Origin: Liopterus haemorrhoidalis
Lineage: Eukaryota > Arthropoda > Insecta > Coleoptera > Dytiscidae
DNA length: 64,000 nucleotides
Reading direction: 5' to 3'
NCBI GenBank assembly: GCA_963971575.1
Contig: OZ020622.1
Location: 20,400,879-20,464,878, forward strand
The notes under the pieces are model-generated. The model was given only the letters and a program-made list of their open reading frames with translations. It was not told the origin of the DNA and searched no databases. The position numbers and the translations under genes are program-made. Positions 38,301-50,300 of the stretch are shown here, one piece after another; position 1 is the first letter of the stretch; the number at the start of each line of letters is the position of its first letter.

Positions 38301-41300
38301 GATGTAATTATTGGTGTTCAAAATTATTATTGGTTATCAAAACTGTGACTTTGACTTGTACTAATATTTATTTATTTATTTTCTTACCCTTAACATTTAT
38401 TATGACGCCGAAAAAACATTTTTTGCAAACTAATATGAAAAGACCTGGAACGCTAAGCAAACCACAATATTTGAGAGAAAAGGGAAGTAGAGAGAAGAAA
38501 AAAGTGATACCTAGACTTAGATGTAATTATTGGCGTTCAAAATTATTATTGGTTATCAAAACTGTGACTTTGACTTGTACTAATATTTATTTATTTATTT
38601 TCTTACCCTTAACATTTATTATGACGCCGAAAAAACATTTTTGCAAACAAATATGAAAAGACCTGGACGCTAAGCAAACCACAATATTTGACAGAAAAGG
38701 GAAGTAGAAAAAAGAAAAAAGTGATACCTCGACTTAGATGTGGAAATAAGGAGAGATACAACAAGTTTGGGATGAAAGAGGAAGGAGACCGGAAATGAGA
38801 AAAGAAATTTTGAGAGAAACAGGAAGAGTGTATGAATGGAGGAAAGAAGTGAAAAACAGAAAAGAGGAAATAAAGGAAAGGAGTCAACGACGTAATTAAA
38901 AAGAGAAGGAGTAGATTTTAAGCCTAAAGGCGAAAATAATAATTATTATTAAGTTAATATGTATTAGTATTTAAAACTATGAACCTATGTATATGCTATA
39001 AAAATTACCTTTGCCCTGATAAATTTCAATCTGCGTAGATGGTGTTGATAACATCGAAGGCTATTTCCGCAACTCTTTAAACAGGTGTATTTCTTGGTAT
39101 TAGTTAGATAATTTCAAAGTATTTTTCACAATTTGTAACTAATTATTATTACTCATCTTTTGTTCTTTTTTCTTGTAAACTACTAAAAGATACAAATTAA
39201 ATAAATAACCTTGAACTTAAGTATGTTAATTATTTCCCATTAGTTGACCTCGATATGATTGTTTTTGCGTCATTTAGAATGCAAATTTTAGCTTTCGTCA
39301 TTGTTAATTAATACTTACTTTTATTATCAGCGTTCACAATTAGCAATGTTTGACAAAAAGATTAGTTGATAGCACATTTCGTACATTGTCAACAATTATT
39401 TAGTGACAAAAAAGAGGAAACTCGTTTGAATCATCATGAAACAAAAAGATTTGAAAGTGTATGACACATTTCCGACAAAATAATTTAATTCATTTGATGA
39501 CATGCAGAATTTCTAAGGAAGACTTGTTCTGAATAATGATGTGCTGGATCACATAGAAGCCATATTCATGGATATACATAGATACGGGTACGGATTATTT
39601 GCGTCCTGATCCGCGGATATGGATCTCGCATTCAAGTAGAAAAATAAATGAACTTGAAGCGATATTTTGACGTGTCGCGCGGTTTTTACAAACAAAAAAC
39701 ATGCCAATTGACAAACAATTTAGTTGTGTTCAAAATCACTTACTAATTGTCTTTGATACAATTCATTTTACTCTTATATTTAATCAGTGTTGTAATAGAT
39801 ACATTTAAAAAAATATCTAGACACAGATACAGATACCTAAGAAAAATTGAATCTAGATGCAGATACAGAATTATAAAAAATATCTAGATACAGACAGAGC
39901 CGCAGTAAGGAAAACTTGCGCTAGGAGCAAAGCCGTGTTTTGGCGCCCTTGGCAAATAAACGTAAGTGATAAGCAAAACAAAAAAGGTTCTCAGCTCCCA
40001 AAATCCAAGTGATGCGCAAAAAAAAGGTCCTCACCTCCCAAAATCCAAGTGATGAGCAAAAAAATAAGGTCCTCACCTCCCAAAATCCAAGTGATGAGCA
40101 AAAAAAAGGTCCTCACCTCTCAAAATCCTAGTGATGAGCAAAAAAAACAAAGGTCCTCACCTCCCAAAATCCAATTGATGAGCAAAAAAAGGTCCTCACC
40201 TTCGTAATGGCGCCCCTTAGTCAAGCTCGAAAGCGCCGTTTTCCTTAGTGCGCCCAGGGCCGTCGCCGCGGCTCTGGATACAGATACATGCCAAAAATAT
40301 TTGTATCTAGATACAGCTAGATACTTTTTAAAAAACACTGAAAAATGAAAATACCATATTTTTACCAAATAAACAATGCATGTTAATCAGTATTATACAG
40401 GCTGTTCAAAAATGACCGTGAAGTCACAAAAAGTCCACAAAATTCAAGTTAAAAACCATTCTACGGAATAAATGTGTACTAAATAACGTATGTATTATGT
40501 TAGCCATATGTGCTAACGTATGAGCTGTGTATCTATAAGACTAATCTTATCTTATAGATACGCAGCTATGTTCTTGTTAAGAGGATGTTCCTATCAATCA
40601 AATTTTAGCCCTAATTGAAGTGGAATTCGTGTAATGTCACGATCATTTCTGATCACCAATAAAAAATTACTGCTAAGAAATATGTGATTTTGTTTTCTCT
40701 CATTCCCTACATATTTAATTTATAAACAAAATTTCACTTGACATTCTCACGCTTACAAATTAAATTTATATGAAAGTTTAATAATTTATTCAATTTTACG
40801 TCCTTTAGAAAACACACTTACTTATCTTACTAATTTGATTTCAATTAGGAAATGAACTTAATATCCACACGAGCATGGCCGGCCCTTGGGTGAGGCGGAC
40901 TAGAGCCAGGCCTCAAAAAAATTATCAAAGTGTATTTTCAATCACTGGACACTTTTGAAGGGCCGTAATTTGTCTTGCCCAAGGCTTCACGGAACCATGG
41001 TCCACTCCCAAACCACTTGTGTGGATATAATTTTTCATATGTTTTAAGTAAATTGCTCATCAAAATAGCAACAATAGTTATTCAAAAACTTAGTTTTCAT
41101 TAATAATGACCCGTTTTCCTTAAGTGTTGTACCTACTATTGTGGTACCTAAATACTTACTATTTTTATGGCCGTTCAAAAGCTACGAGTAAGAATATATT
41201 TTTTTACATTCCATATAAACTTAAATTGTAAACGTCAGAATTTCAATTGTTTTCTGAATTTTGTTTATAGTAAGAATAAAATATTTAAAATGACAATTTA

Positions 41301-44300
41301 TAATTAAACTATTATATCAGCTCTGTATCATGGTATAAAAATAAAGTAACGATAAAAGTATCTGAAATACAGATACAGGATACTCAAATTTAAATATCTA
41401 GATACAGATACAGATACATATTTCAAAAAGTATCTTATTTGTATCTAGATACTTGAAAAAGTATCTAGTTACTGTATCTAGATACTTGTAACTAGATACA
41501 TTACAAAACTGTATTTAATGTATACTAGACTGTTCGAAAACCACCGGCAAGTAATGTGATGTTCGACTTAAGAGGATCCTTCACTGTACATGCAAATAAA
41601 TCACTGTATTTGCTAATTTATATTAATCTACACACATCGGAAAAGTCTAGGGATATAAAAAAATATATGAAAATAAATAGCGTATGTTTTTTTTTGTACG
41701 TTCATTGTATTCTATCAATTAAAATACTCATTAAAGAATAGTTTACAACAAAATAAGCTAAACGTTATATATAAAAATAAGCAATTTTTGAAAAAAATAA
41801 AATAAAAATAGATGTACAGAATTGTACAAAATGAAAAAAAAAACACAAATGTTAATAGAGAGTAGGACCTCCATGTTGGTTCATCACATCTGCGATTCAC
41901 GGACAAAATAACATTATCGATGTCTTCTTGAGGTAACTGTGTCCATTCTGCTCTTAGAAGGTCTCTGAATCTAAAATTATCGTGTATGTTATCCATATGT
42001 GGAGTAATTCTTCTCTTAAGCATGTCCCACACATGTTCAATCAGATTTAGATCCGGTGACTGTTCTGGCCATGGTATCGCATCAATACCTTCGTTATCCA
42101 GCCAGTTCATTACAATTCGTGCAACATGTGGCCGATATTGAAAATTGTGACACCAGTCTAATCTTGCCAGCTCTGCGATTGCCTCTAGAGAGGGGTTGAC
42201 ATCTGATTAGTCGTCGAGATAGAATATTAGCTTCGTGCAGACGATTTCTTACAGTATCGCGACTAACGGTTAAGTTATGCGCTCGCTATACTCCCTTACC
42301 AATTCTGGTGCTGTAATAGTAGGTTGTCTTCTAGCATTTAAGACCAAAAATCTGTCTTGACCAGCGGCGGTCGGTGAAACATGTTTGAGAGGGCAATCAG
42401 CATGATCAGACACGCTCGTGCTTTGTCGGTGCTATACTACTTTTGAGCGATATAGTACGAGCTTGTCCGATCATACCAATTACCCTCCCAAACATGCTTC
42501 ACCGACCGCCACTGGTCTTGACCTGCTGTTGTACAGCGACCACGTCCCGGATGTTGTTCAGCCGGACTCCCTGTTTCCTTGTAACGCCTCCATAACCGAC
42601 TGATGATACTTTGAGAAATTCCTATCTGCTCGGCAACTTCCACTTGTCTGAAGCCAGCTTGAAGAAGTCCCACCGCACGGTTCATTCGTGGATAGTTAAA
42701 TGCTGTCGCTCCATTATTAAATTAAAATGCCAATCCTTTAAAACAATGCAATTATTAATGAAAACGTAATACAATCGAATTAAAATGTATGTATGTACGT
42801 ATTATGTACTGAATAAAATATGTCAAATTTGTATTTGTTTTGTCTTATTGGTTATTGTTTTTATTTGTTTTCCATAGCCAACTACTCATAATTACCAACT
42901 TTAATTGAAATACAACATTAAATGTACAATAAGCAATATATTTTCATATTTTTTTCAATACCCCTAGACTTTTCCGATGTGTGTATAAATCACGTTTTTG
43001 TGTATGTATGTATGTTCTCGCAAAACTAAAGAATGGCTGCACCGATTTAAAAAATAAATACGCCAGCTTGTTCTTGGCATCATTTATGATAAAATAGGCC
43101 TGTTTTTATGACACACAGGGTCCCTACTTTATTTAAAAAATAATGCAAATCATTTTGCTTGATTTAAATTATATTTTAATTATATAATTAAATTGTATGA
43201 AAATAATTCCTTAAAAACATAAAATTATAAGGACTGACCCCCGTAGCTCCCCAAATATTCATCGAATCGAAAAAGTACATAGAACAAAAAAGATTTGTTT
43301 TCTTATTATAAACAATTTTTGTTATATACATTTTTCTATTGTCAGTATTAAGGAAGATATTTTAGAAATTTTGAGATGCCATATAGCCTATGTTTGAATC
43401 CTGGTTTTACTGTATCATCATACCAAATTTCGTGAAATAATATCCAGCCGTGTTTGCATAAATTTCGGACAGACAGACTGACTGACAAAAAATGATTTTC
43501 TTATAAAAATAACTAAAATAATAGTTTATGTAAAATATACAGGCAATGGAGGCAAAATGTTTACAATTCCCTAAAAACATAAATGTTCAGAACTCTGTAT
43601 CTATTTACCCTACGAAAGTTTGGTTTGCACCAACGTATTCTGAAAATCTTAGCACAGGCTAAAGCCTCTTCTTTATGCTTTAAAAATTCATAATTTTTAT
43701 GAACAAACTAAAAAGCAAAAAAACACAGCAGAGCGCCTGAGATGCGCATGTTTAGTCACTGTTCACGGAGAACGCTGATAGCCACGGGACATAGAGACGT
43801 AAAGGAAGAAATATTATAAGATATATTAAGAAATATTATGAGAGAAGAAATAGGAAGGTTAAATATTATAAGATTGGACGAGACAAAGGGCACTGGGTAT
43901 ACATAAGGGCAACTATAGGCCGTTCAAACGTTAGAATGCAGTACAGGGCAAATGGAGTAGTTCTTTTTCATACTCTCTAATGGGTTATCCCAACGACTCT
44001 GTCCTTTCCTTTGTTGGCGTCGTTGCCGGCTGTAAAACGCGCTGATCTGTGAATACACGGTATTCTACAAATGGTTATTCATATTTGTACTGTGTTACCT
44101 GATTTTGGTAAGTTATACGACTCTCCGACAGTGGCGTAGCGATGTGGGGGCGGGGGGTGCGGTCCGCCACAGGCGGCACTTTTTTGGGGCGGCAAAAATC
44201 CTCAATAAATAATAACTTGTAATCTGAATTAAAAATTTGAACCATTTCTTTTCATATTTTTGTCGCACCTACAATTCGGACCGATTAAAATAAGCACACA

Positions 44301-47300
44301 ACTTTTTATTATTTAATCTGTGACGGAACCGGGGAATAGTTTCTTTAACACGTTAATCGCCACGTCGGCCATATGTGTCTGACACTAAGAAGTTCTACAT
44401 GCGCCATGTCAGACATATATGTCTGACATGGGTACCTTGCGGTAATTCCCCGCGTTTTATTTTGTACTCGGATTGTTCACAACGAATATTCAGCGAGAAT
44501 CGATTCTTTCATATAAAGAATAGAGTTCAATATTGTCTAATAGCACCTGCAACATCAGTCGTCCAATTCACATGGACTAAATTAACTTGCTACAATTCAT
44601 TATTTTCTTTAAGTGCGTGTTGTGATTGTTAAATTATTGAACATTCTCGAAACTCGAAAAATTGTATGTAATCTCAGTGGTGTAGCATAGCGGAGACGGT
44701 GGTGGCGGCTCTTTTTTGGGGCGGCAAATTCTGTAAATTTTTGAGCCTTTTAGATTTAAATACATAAATAAGGGGGCGGCAAAATTGGCATCCGCACCGG
44801 GCGGCTGAAACTCACGCTACGCCACTGCTCTCCGATACTTTTTTCATTTAGTTTCAATAAATTAACAACAAAAGAACATAAAATTAGACAGTTTTACAAC
44901 ATTTGGCAACTCCGCTTCCATTTGCCATAAGAGCAACGACTATAGTAATTATATACATTTAATACATTTATTTATTTATTCTTTGAATTAATTGTTTGAA
45001 AAATTACGTAACATAATACACAATATGTACAAAGTATGACATGGTAAAATTAATAAACTAAATAGTTTATTAATTTTAATTTGACAGATATAACAAATGT
45101 ATAAGCTGTTCACTTTTGTAAGAACAAACTATGGTCTATTTCAAAGTAGAAAAATGTGTGTAAGAAGATAGGAGCTGTTTGTCCTTGCTTCGGATTGGTT
45201 TAGATCGTCATCCCTATTACACTGTTAAAATATTGTTTTTAGTCCAAGTTGACAGATGTGCAGTGTCGTACATTGGAAATATATATTATTTATATTATTT
45301 AATTTTTTTCATATATTTTGTTATTATTTACATATTTAGACTTTTATTGATATTCTTGGCGTAGATTTTATGGAGAACATTCTCCATTTAATTTATTTTT
45401 ACGCACTTATATATTTTTTAGGTTATCTGACACATAAATATTTTTTGACACTTGACAACTAACAGATAAAGAGAGAGGACTAATGTGAGGCCAAAAGACA
45501 GCCCAGCTGATTGTGCCTAAAGAAGAAGTTATTGAAATAATTTTTAGACATTCATATATATTTTAGCTCTGAATATATATTGTTTGTTTTATTGCTTTAT
45601 TTAAACTTTTAGCCAAATCTCTCTTTTTATATATAGCACATAATTTTTTTTTATTTGTTTTTAAAGAGGCGACATAATTTTTAAAATGAATATTTTTTTA
45701 ACTTTTTCAAATTTCCCATTATACTGAATTTATGTCGTATAAATAACGTAAATGTATTTATCTGCCTTGTTTATTTCTATATCTTATCAACCTTTTTTAA
45801 ATTAAAAAAAAAATCACTTGCTAACCCAGTTACTACTAGTTTTAACTTATTTTAAATTTTCCGCTATACTGCATTCATCCAGTGTAAATCGTACTCGGTT
45901 CGCAGCGCTATCTACTTTTTTTTAATATGAAATAGACCATAGATCTGGTTATTTTGATTACTTTTATATTGTGTTACTGACTTTAAATGTCAATTAAAAA
46001 TATTCCTTACGCTGTAAAACCGACTTTAGGTTGATAAGGCTATGATCATTATAATTATAATTAATATATTGCCGACCGGCGTAGCGTAGTGGTAACACAT
46101 GTGCTCTGCGTTGCGAAGTATCGGGTTCGAATCCCGTTCAGGCATGGAAATTTTCTCAAATAAAAAATTGTCTTGGCTAATTGCCATAGCAGCAAAGGCC
46201 ATAAAATTAAATAAAAAAAAAGATATCATTTTTCATTATGACATTTAAAAAAGTGACATTTTTTAATACCAACATGACCTACAGCTTTAAAGGTGCTAAC
46301 TATTGAAAACAAAATTCCCTCTTAGTTTGTTTTTACAAAAGTGAACAGCTTATATTAATGCTAATATAGTGAATTTCTTTTACCCTGCATCATCATTGAA
46401 ATTATTATTATGCATGGTTTCTCTAGTAATGACAAATTATTTTGACAGCAATGTAAAGTTGCGTTCCATTTATTTTGCAACATAGGGATAAATATTCATT
46501 GAAAAGGCTAAACATTTTTTATTGAAAATACAATTATTAAATTCAAATAACAAAAAAAAAACACCTAAAGTAAATGTTCAAAAATACCACCATTAACTTG
46601 TAAACAAAAAGTAAAGCGACCATAAAAATTATTTAAAACATTTATTATTTGGCCTTGTGGGCTAGTGTTTGATGCCTACATGATTCTATTTTGTAAGTCC
46701 GTGATGCTCCTTACTTCTCCATCCACTTTTGCTTTAAGATATTCCCAATAAAAAAAAATCGTTTGGTGATAAATCTGGAGATCGTGCTGGTCAATTTATC
46801 GTCCCTCCTCTCCCAATCCAACTGTTGGGAAATTCCCTGTACAAGTTGTCCCTTACTCGTTTGGAATAGTGCACTTGAGCTCTTGCTGCTACCATATTTG
46901 ACGAGCAAAATTTAAATTTCTTAAAGCAGGTACTATGTGATTTTGTAATAAAGCCAAGTATTTATCCGCATTGAGATTACCTTCAATGAAAAAGGGTCCT
47001 ATTATGTGTGTTCCTATAATGTCTGCCCACACATTTAATTTTTGCGGCCTTTGCGTACGTGAAGTATTAAATAAATGTAAATTTTCTCGACTCCAATACC
47101 TAAAATTTTGGCGGTGCACCTCACCATTTAGATTAAAAGTTGCTTCGTCGGTAAATAAAATTCTTTGCATAATAGGGTTGGTATTAATGTTTTCGAAAAT
47201 ATTAAAGCAAAAGTTTATCCATACTGCCGCGTCTCTCTCTAAAAGTTCTTGATGAGTTTGAAATTTGTAAGACCGGTAATTTTCACTTTTAAGAGCTCTA

Positions 47301-50300
47301 TATACAAATGACTTACTCACATATATGGTTTGAGCGATTAAGTTAGTAAATGTACAGTTATTACTTTCAACTTCTAAAGCAATTTCTAATTTCTTTTCTT
47401 CGGTCAGTATAGTTAATGTTTGTTTCCTTCTTGTATGATTCAAACTGAGGCATCCATGGCGTTTAAATATGGTAACAAGTAACAAGCCGATATTGTAGGG
47501 GGATTCGGTATACGACAATTCGGATAAGTAGTATTGGACATAGCAGAAACTTCTCTCAAACTCATCTGAGAATTGTGCCATTGTACGTTACAAGCATGAT
47601 TTTTTCTTCACTTGTGTACATTTTTTTGAAGGAAAAAGATACACTTAAATCGCCTATGCAAATTAAAGAAACGCAATTTTACATTGTTGTCAGATTTCAA
47701 TTGCCATAGTAACGATAATACCTATATTGCAGGATAAAAGAAATTCACTGTATTATACATGTCAATATCAGAAAAGAGATTGTTGTATGTGGAACAGAGA
47801 GGGACAATGGGGGAACTTTGATAAGAGTTAGAATTTGCAAACGGAGGACTAAGTAGTGGCAAAGGTCAAGTAGTAGGCATATTATAAGATTGAACATGAA
47901 AAATAAACAAGTAAGAAAGATTATCGCAAATTAATAAATTATTAACGATTTTGAAAAAAAATCATGTCCGATAAAGTGCGACGATCCCTTAAAGTAAAAA
48001 GATTAAATTCTTTACGATAATATTCATAGTTGTTTTGTAGACAGGAAAATATAAATTAAAATGATGATATCTAACTTTTTCTTTTTTTTTTTTGTATTTT
48101 TTCTAATTGATTAATATTTATTTCATAAAAAAGATTCCAGATGAGATTGAACATTACTTAAGATGAGGAAACGTGTATATGGCATTAATTGACCTGAAGG
48201 CTGCTTTCGATTAGCTGGACAGGATAGAATTGTGGCAAGTAATGGAAAGAAGGGATATCATTGAAAAGATAATAAAAAGGATAAAAAAATACACCGAGAG
48301 ATGAGGTGCACAGTGGAAGAAGAAAAGTCACAAAGTTTCTGGGTGCATAAGAGGGTGATTCTCTTGTCAAGATTCAGTAGTATGTCATTACTATAGATCA
48401 TCAAATTTATTTTAACTGACCTTTTTGGAGAAAAAACCATGTAGTTGAGTAATGATCTTCTGGCTAACAAAGTTAAAAATATGCTTGTGGATCACTTTTT
48501 CAAATACTTTTGCTAATACATTTAGTTTTGAGGTAGGATTTTTAACCAGGGTTTTAACGCCAGATTTAAATATAGGTGTGGCGCCCGATGCGTTCGTTCG
48601 GGCGAGATTAGCTGGCATCGCAGCGCTACTTTAAGGATTCCACACACCAAAGCGGCCGCGGTGGCGATAATGCAGCGGCCTAACGCAACCTATACAATAC
48701 AATGAGACCACGCACATACAAGCGTTCCGCTATCTGAGAACGCCACCGACTGCAGCGTTCAGTCTAGCGATCACCAAACACTGGCGGCCAAACTCGACAA
48801 GTTGCGTTAGGCCGCGCGATATTCATTGTTTATATACCACAGAGTGAATATATTTAAGAAAATAATGTCGAAAATAGATAATTTAACAGAAAAAATCATA
48901 GATCAGTAAAGGATCATTTAATTTTGTATGACATAGCACATCCTGATTACAAGAATATTAGGAAAACAAATAAAGTGTGGGACGAAATAGGAAAAGTTTT
49001 GGAAATTGATAGTAAAGTCTGTTCCAAACGATTAGGCGGAACTAGATTTTGCAATCTAGTTACTTTCATCGTTTAAATAATGCTTTTCAGCCGTTTTGTT
49101 TAAGCTTTGTAAATCGTACTTGCAACAAACATTTTTTGGTTAAGGTTAATATCATTTTAAAATGTCATTTTCTTTATATTTTGATTTTTTGTGTCATTCT
49201 TAATACAAATATCCCATTTATTTATTTTTTGTCATTAAAATATGTAAGAAAATTAATTTAAGTTTGACATATGTCATTCGTTTCCATGGTTTCATTATTG
49301 GAATTTTAAATTTTGACATTCCAACGTGAAAAATGAAATAACCCCAGCAAGGTCCCTTTTCGCGACAACCTAAAAGAACGAAATTCCCATTTAGTTCCGC
49401 CTAACCGTTTGAAACAGATTGTAAGTAGATTATTATTTTTCCTCTACATACAATTAATTATTCTATTGTATTCTCGCAATCAATATTATCATACAACTAT
49501 ATACCGTGATTCACTAACTGATCGCTACCGCTACCGCCACTCCCACCGCGTTAGTGTGAGGAGACCTGATCGCTAGTCGTATCGCTACCGTGGCCGCTAC
49601 CGTGGCCGCCACCGCGGCCGCTTTTGTGTGTGGAATCCTTTAGTCTACGAATGAGATCGTCGGACTCGTAACACGTGAAGACAAAAAAATGGTACTGCGA
49701 TGGTAATAATAAGTGGTGATTTGACCAACAGCAGAATTGCAGGTAAATCGCGAAAATTAGGGCGCGTTACTCCAGAGCTGTGTTACTCCAGTGTACCTAC
49801 AAACATAAAAAATACAGGCAGGGTTCAAACATATTTCACTCCGGAGGGTTGTTCCCGAAAACTTTTACAAGTGGTTGGTTGACCCTAGGAGTAAAAGGAT
49901 TCGAAAGGGCCGACGCAGTGGTTTTGGAGGAATGATAACACAAAATTCTCCTCTTGAAGCCCTAACCAGTTGTTGATAACAAAGATCTGCTCTGAGTAAC
50001 TCGAACAAATTGTAAATAGTATGGGTTACAATAAAAAATATTACAAGATAAATTATTATTGAATTAATTAATAAACACAATATGCAGCTTCCCTCGGATT
50101 GACCGATTTCTGTTGGTACATGGTTGACAACGATTTGGCAGCTCCAAAACGTATGGTACTCTAAGAACAGCGCATTGATTTTTTTTTCTGGATGAAAAAT
50201 ATCAAAAGATTCTTTAAAACTAAGTTTTCTAGTTGAGTCAAAATCTTGACGCGGTAAAACGTAACGGGGTTTATTGTAGGAAAAAAATGTTTGTTTGGTC

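Larger units (their letters stand above)
39785..41511. mobile_element. 1.73-kb hAT-type element, CAGTGTTGTAATAGATAC ends
   Basis: CAGTGTTGTAATAGATACAT and (reverse complement) CAGTTTTGTAATGTATCTAG ends, perfect duplication TATTTAAT (39777-39784, 41512-41519). Both arms carry many TATCTAGATACAG subterminal repeats. A second hAT is nested at 39895-40276. No transposase. Confidence 0.93.
41631..42983 (-). mobile_element. Tc1-like transposon with TIRs
   Basis: CACACATCGGAAAAGTCTAG at both ends (inverted), continuing GGRTA, flanked by TA (41629-41630, 42984-42985). Length 1353 bp including a nested 153-bp hAT MITE. Confidence 0.9.
45102..46352. mobile_element. 1.25-kb TA-target element, TAAGCTGTTCACTTTTG ends
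   Basis: TIRs of 30 bases with one mismatch (TAAGCTGTTCACTTTTGTAA, RAACAAACTA), TA flanks. Hosts the 45132-45939 insertion and a SINE (46071-46215). No coding capacity seen. Confidence 0.88.
48634..49639. mobile_element. PIF/Harbinger-type element, AGGATTCCACACAC ends
   Basis: TIRs of more than 30 bases (AGGATTCCACACAC, then AAAGCGGCCGCGGTGGCG) and TTA duplications (48631-48633, 49640-49642). GC-rich terminal arms with GATCGCTA/CGGTAGCGG repeats. It carries a MADF-domain remnant, matching the second ORF of Harbinger elements, and a nested MITE (49015-49421). Confidence 0.85.

Noticed and set aside
46071..46145. tRNA gene with A and B boxes (also 59997-60070, 28890-28985)
   Set aside because: Acceptor stems do not pair and the same body follows two of the copies; these are SINE heads.
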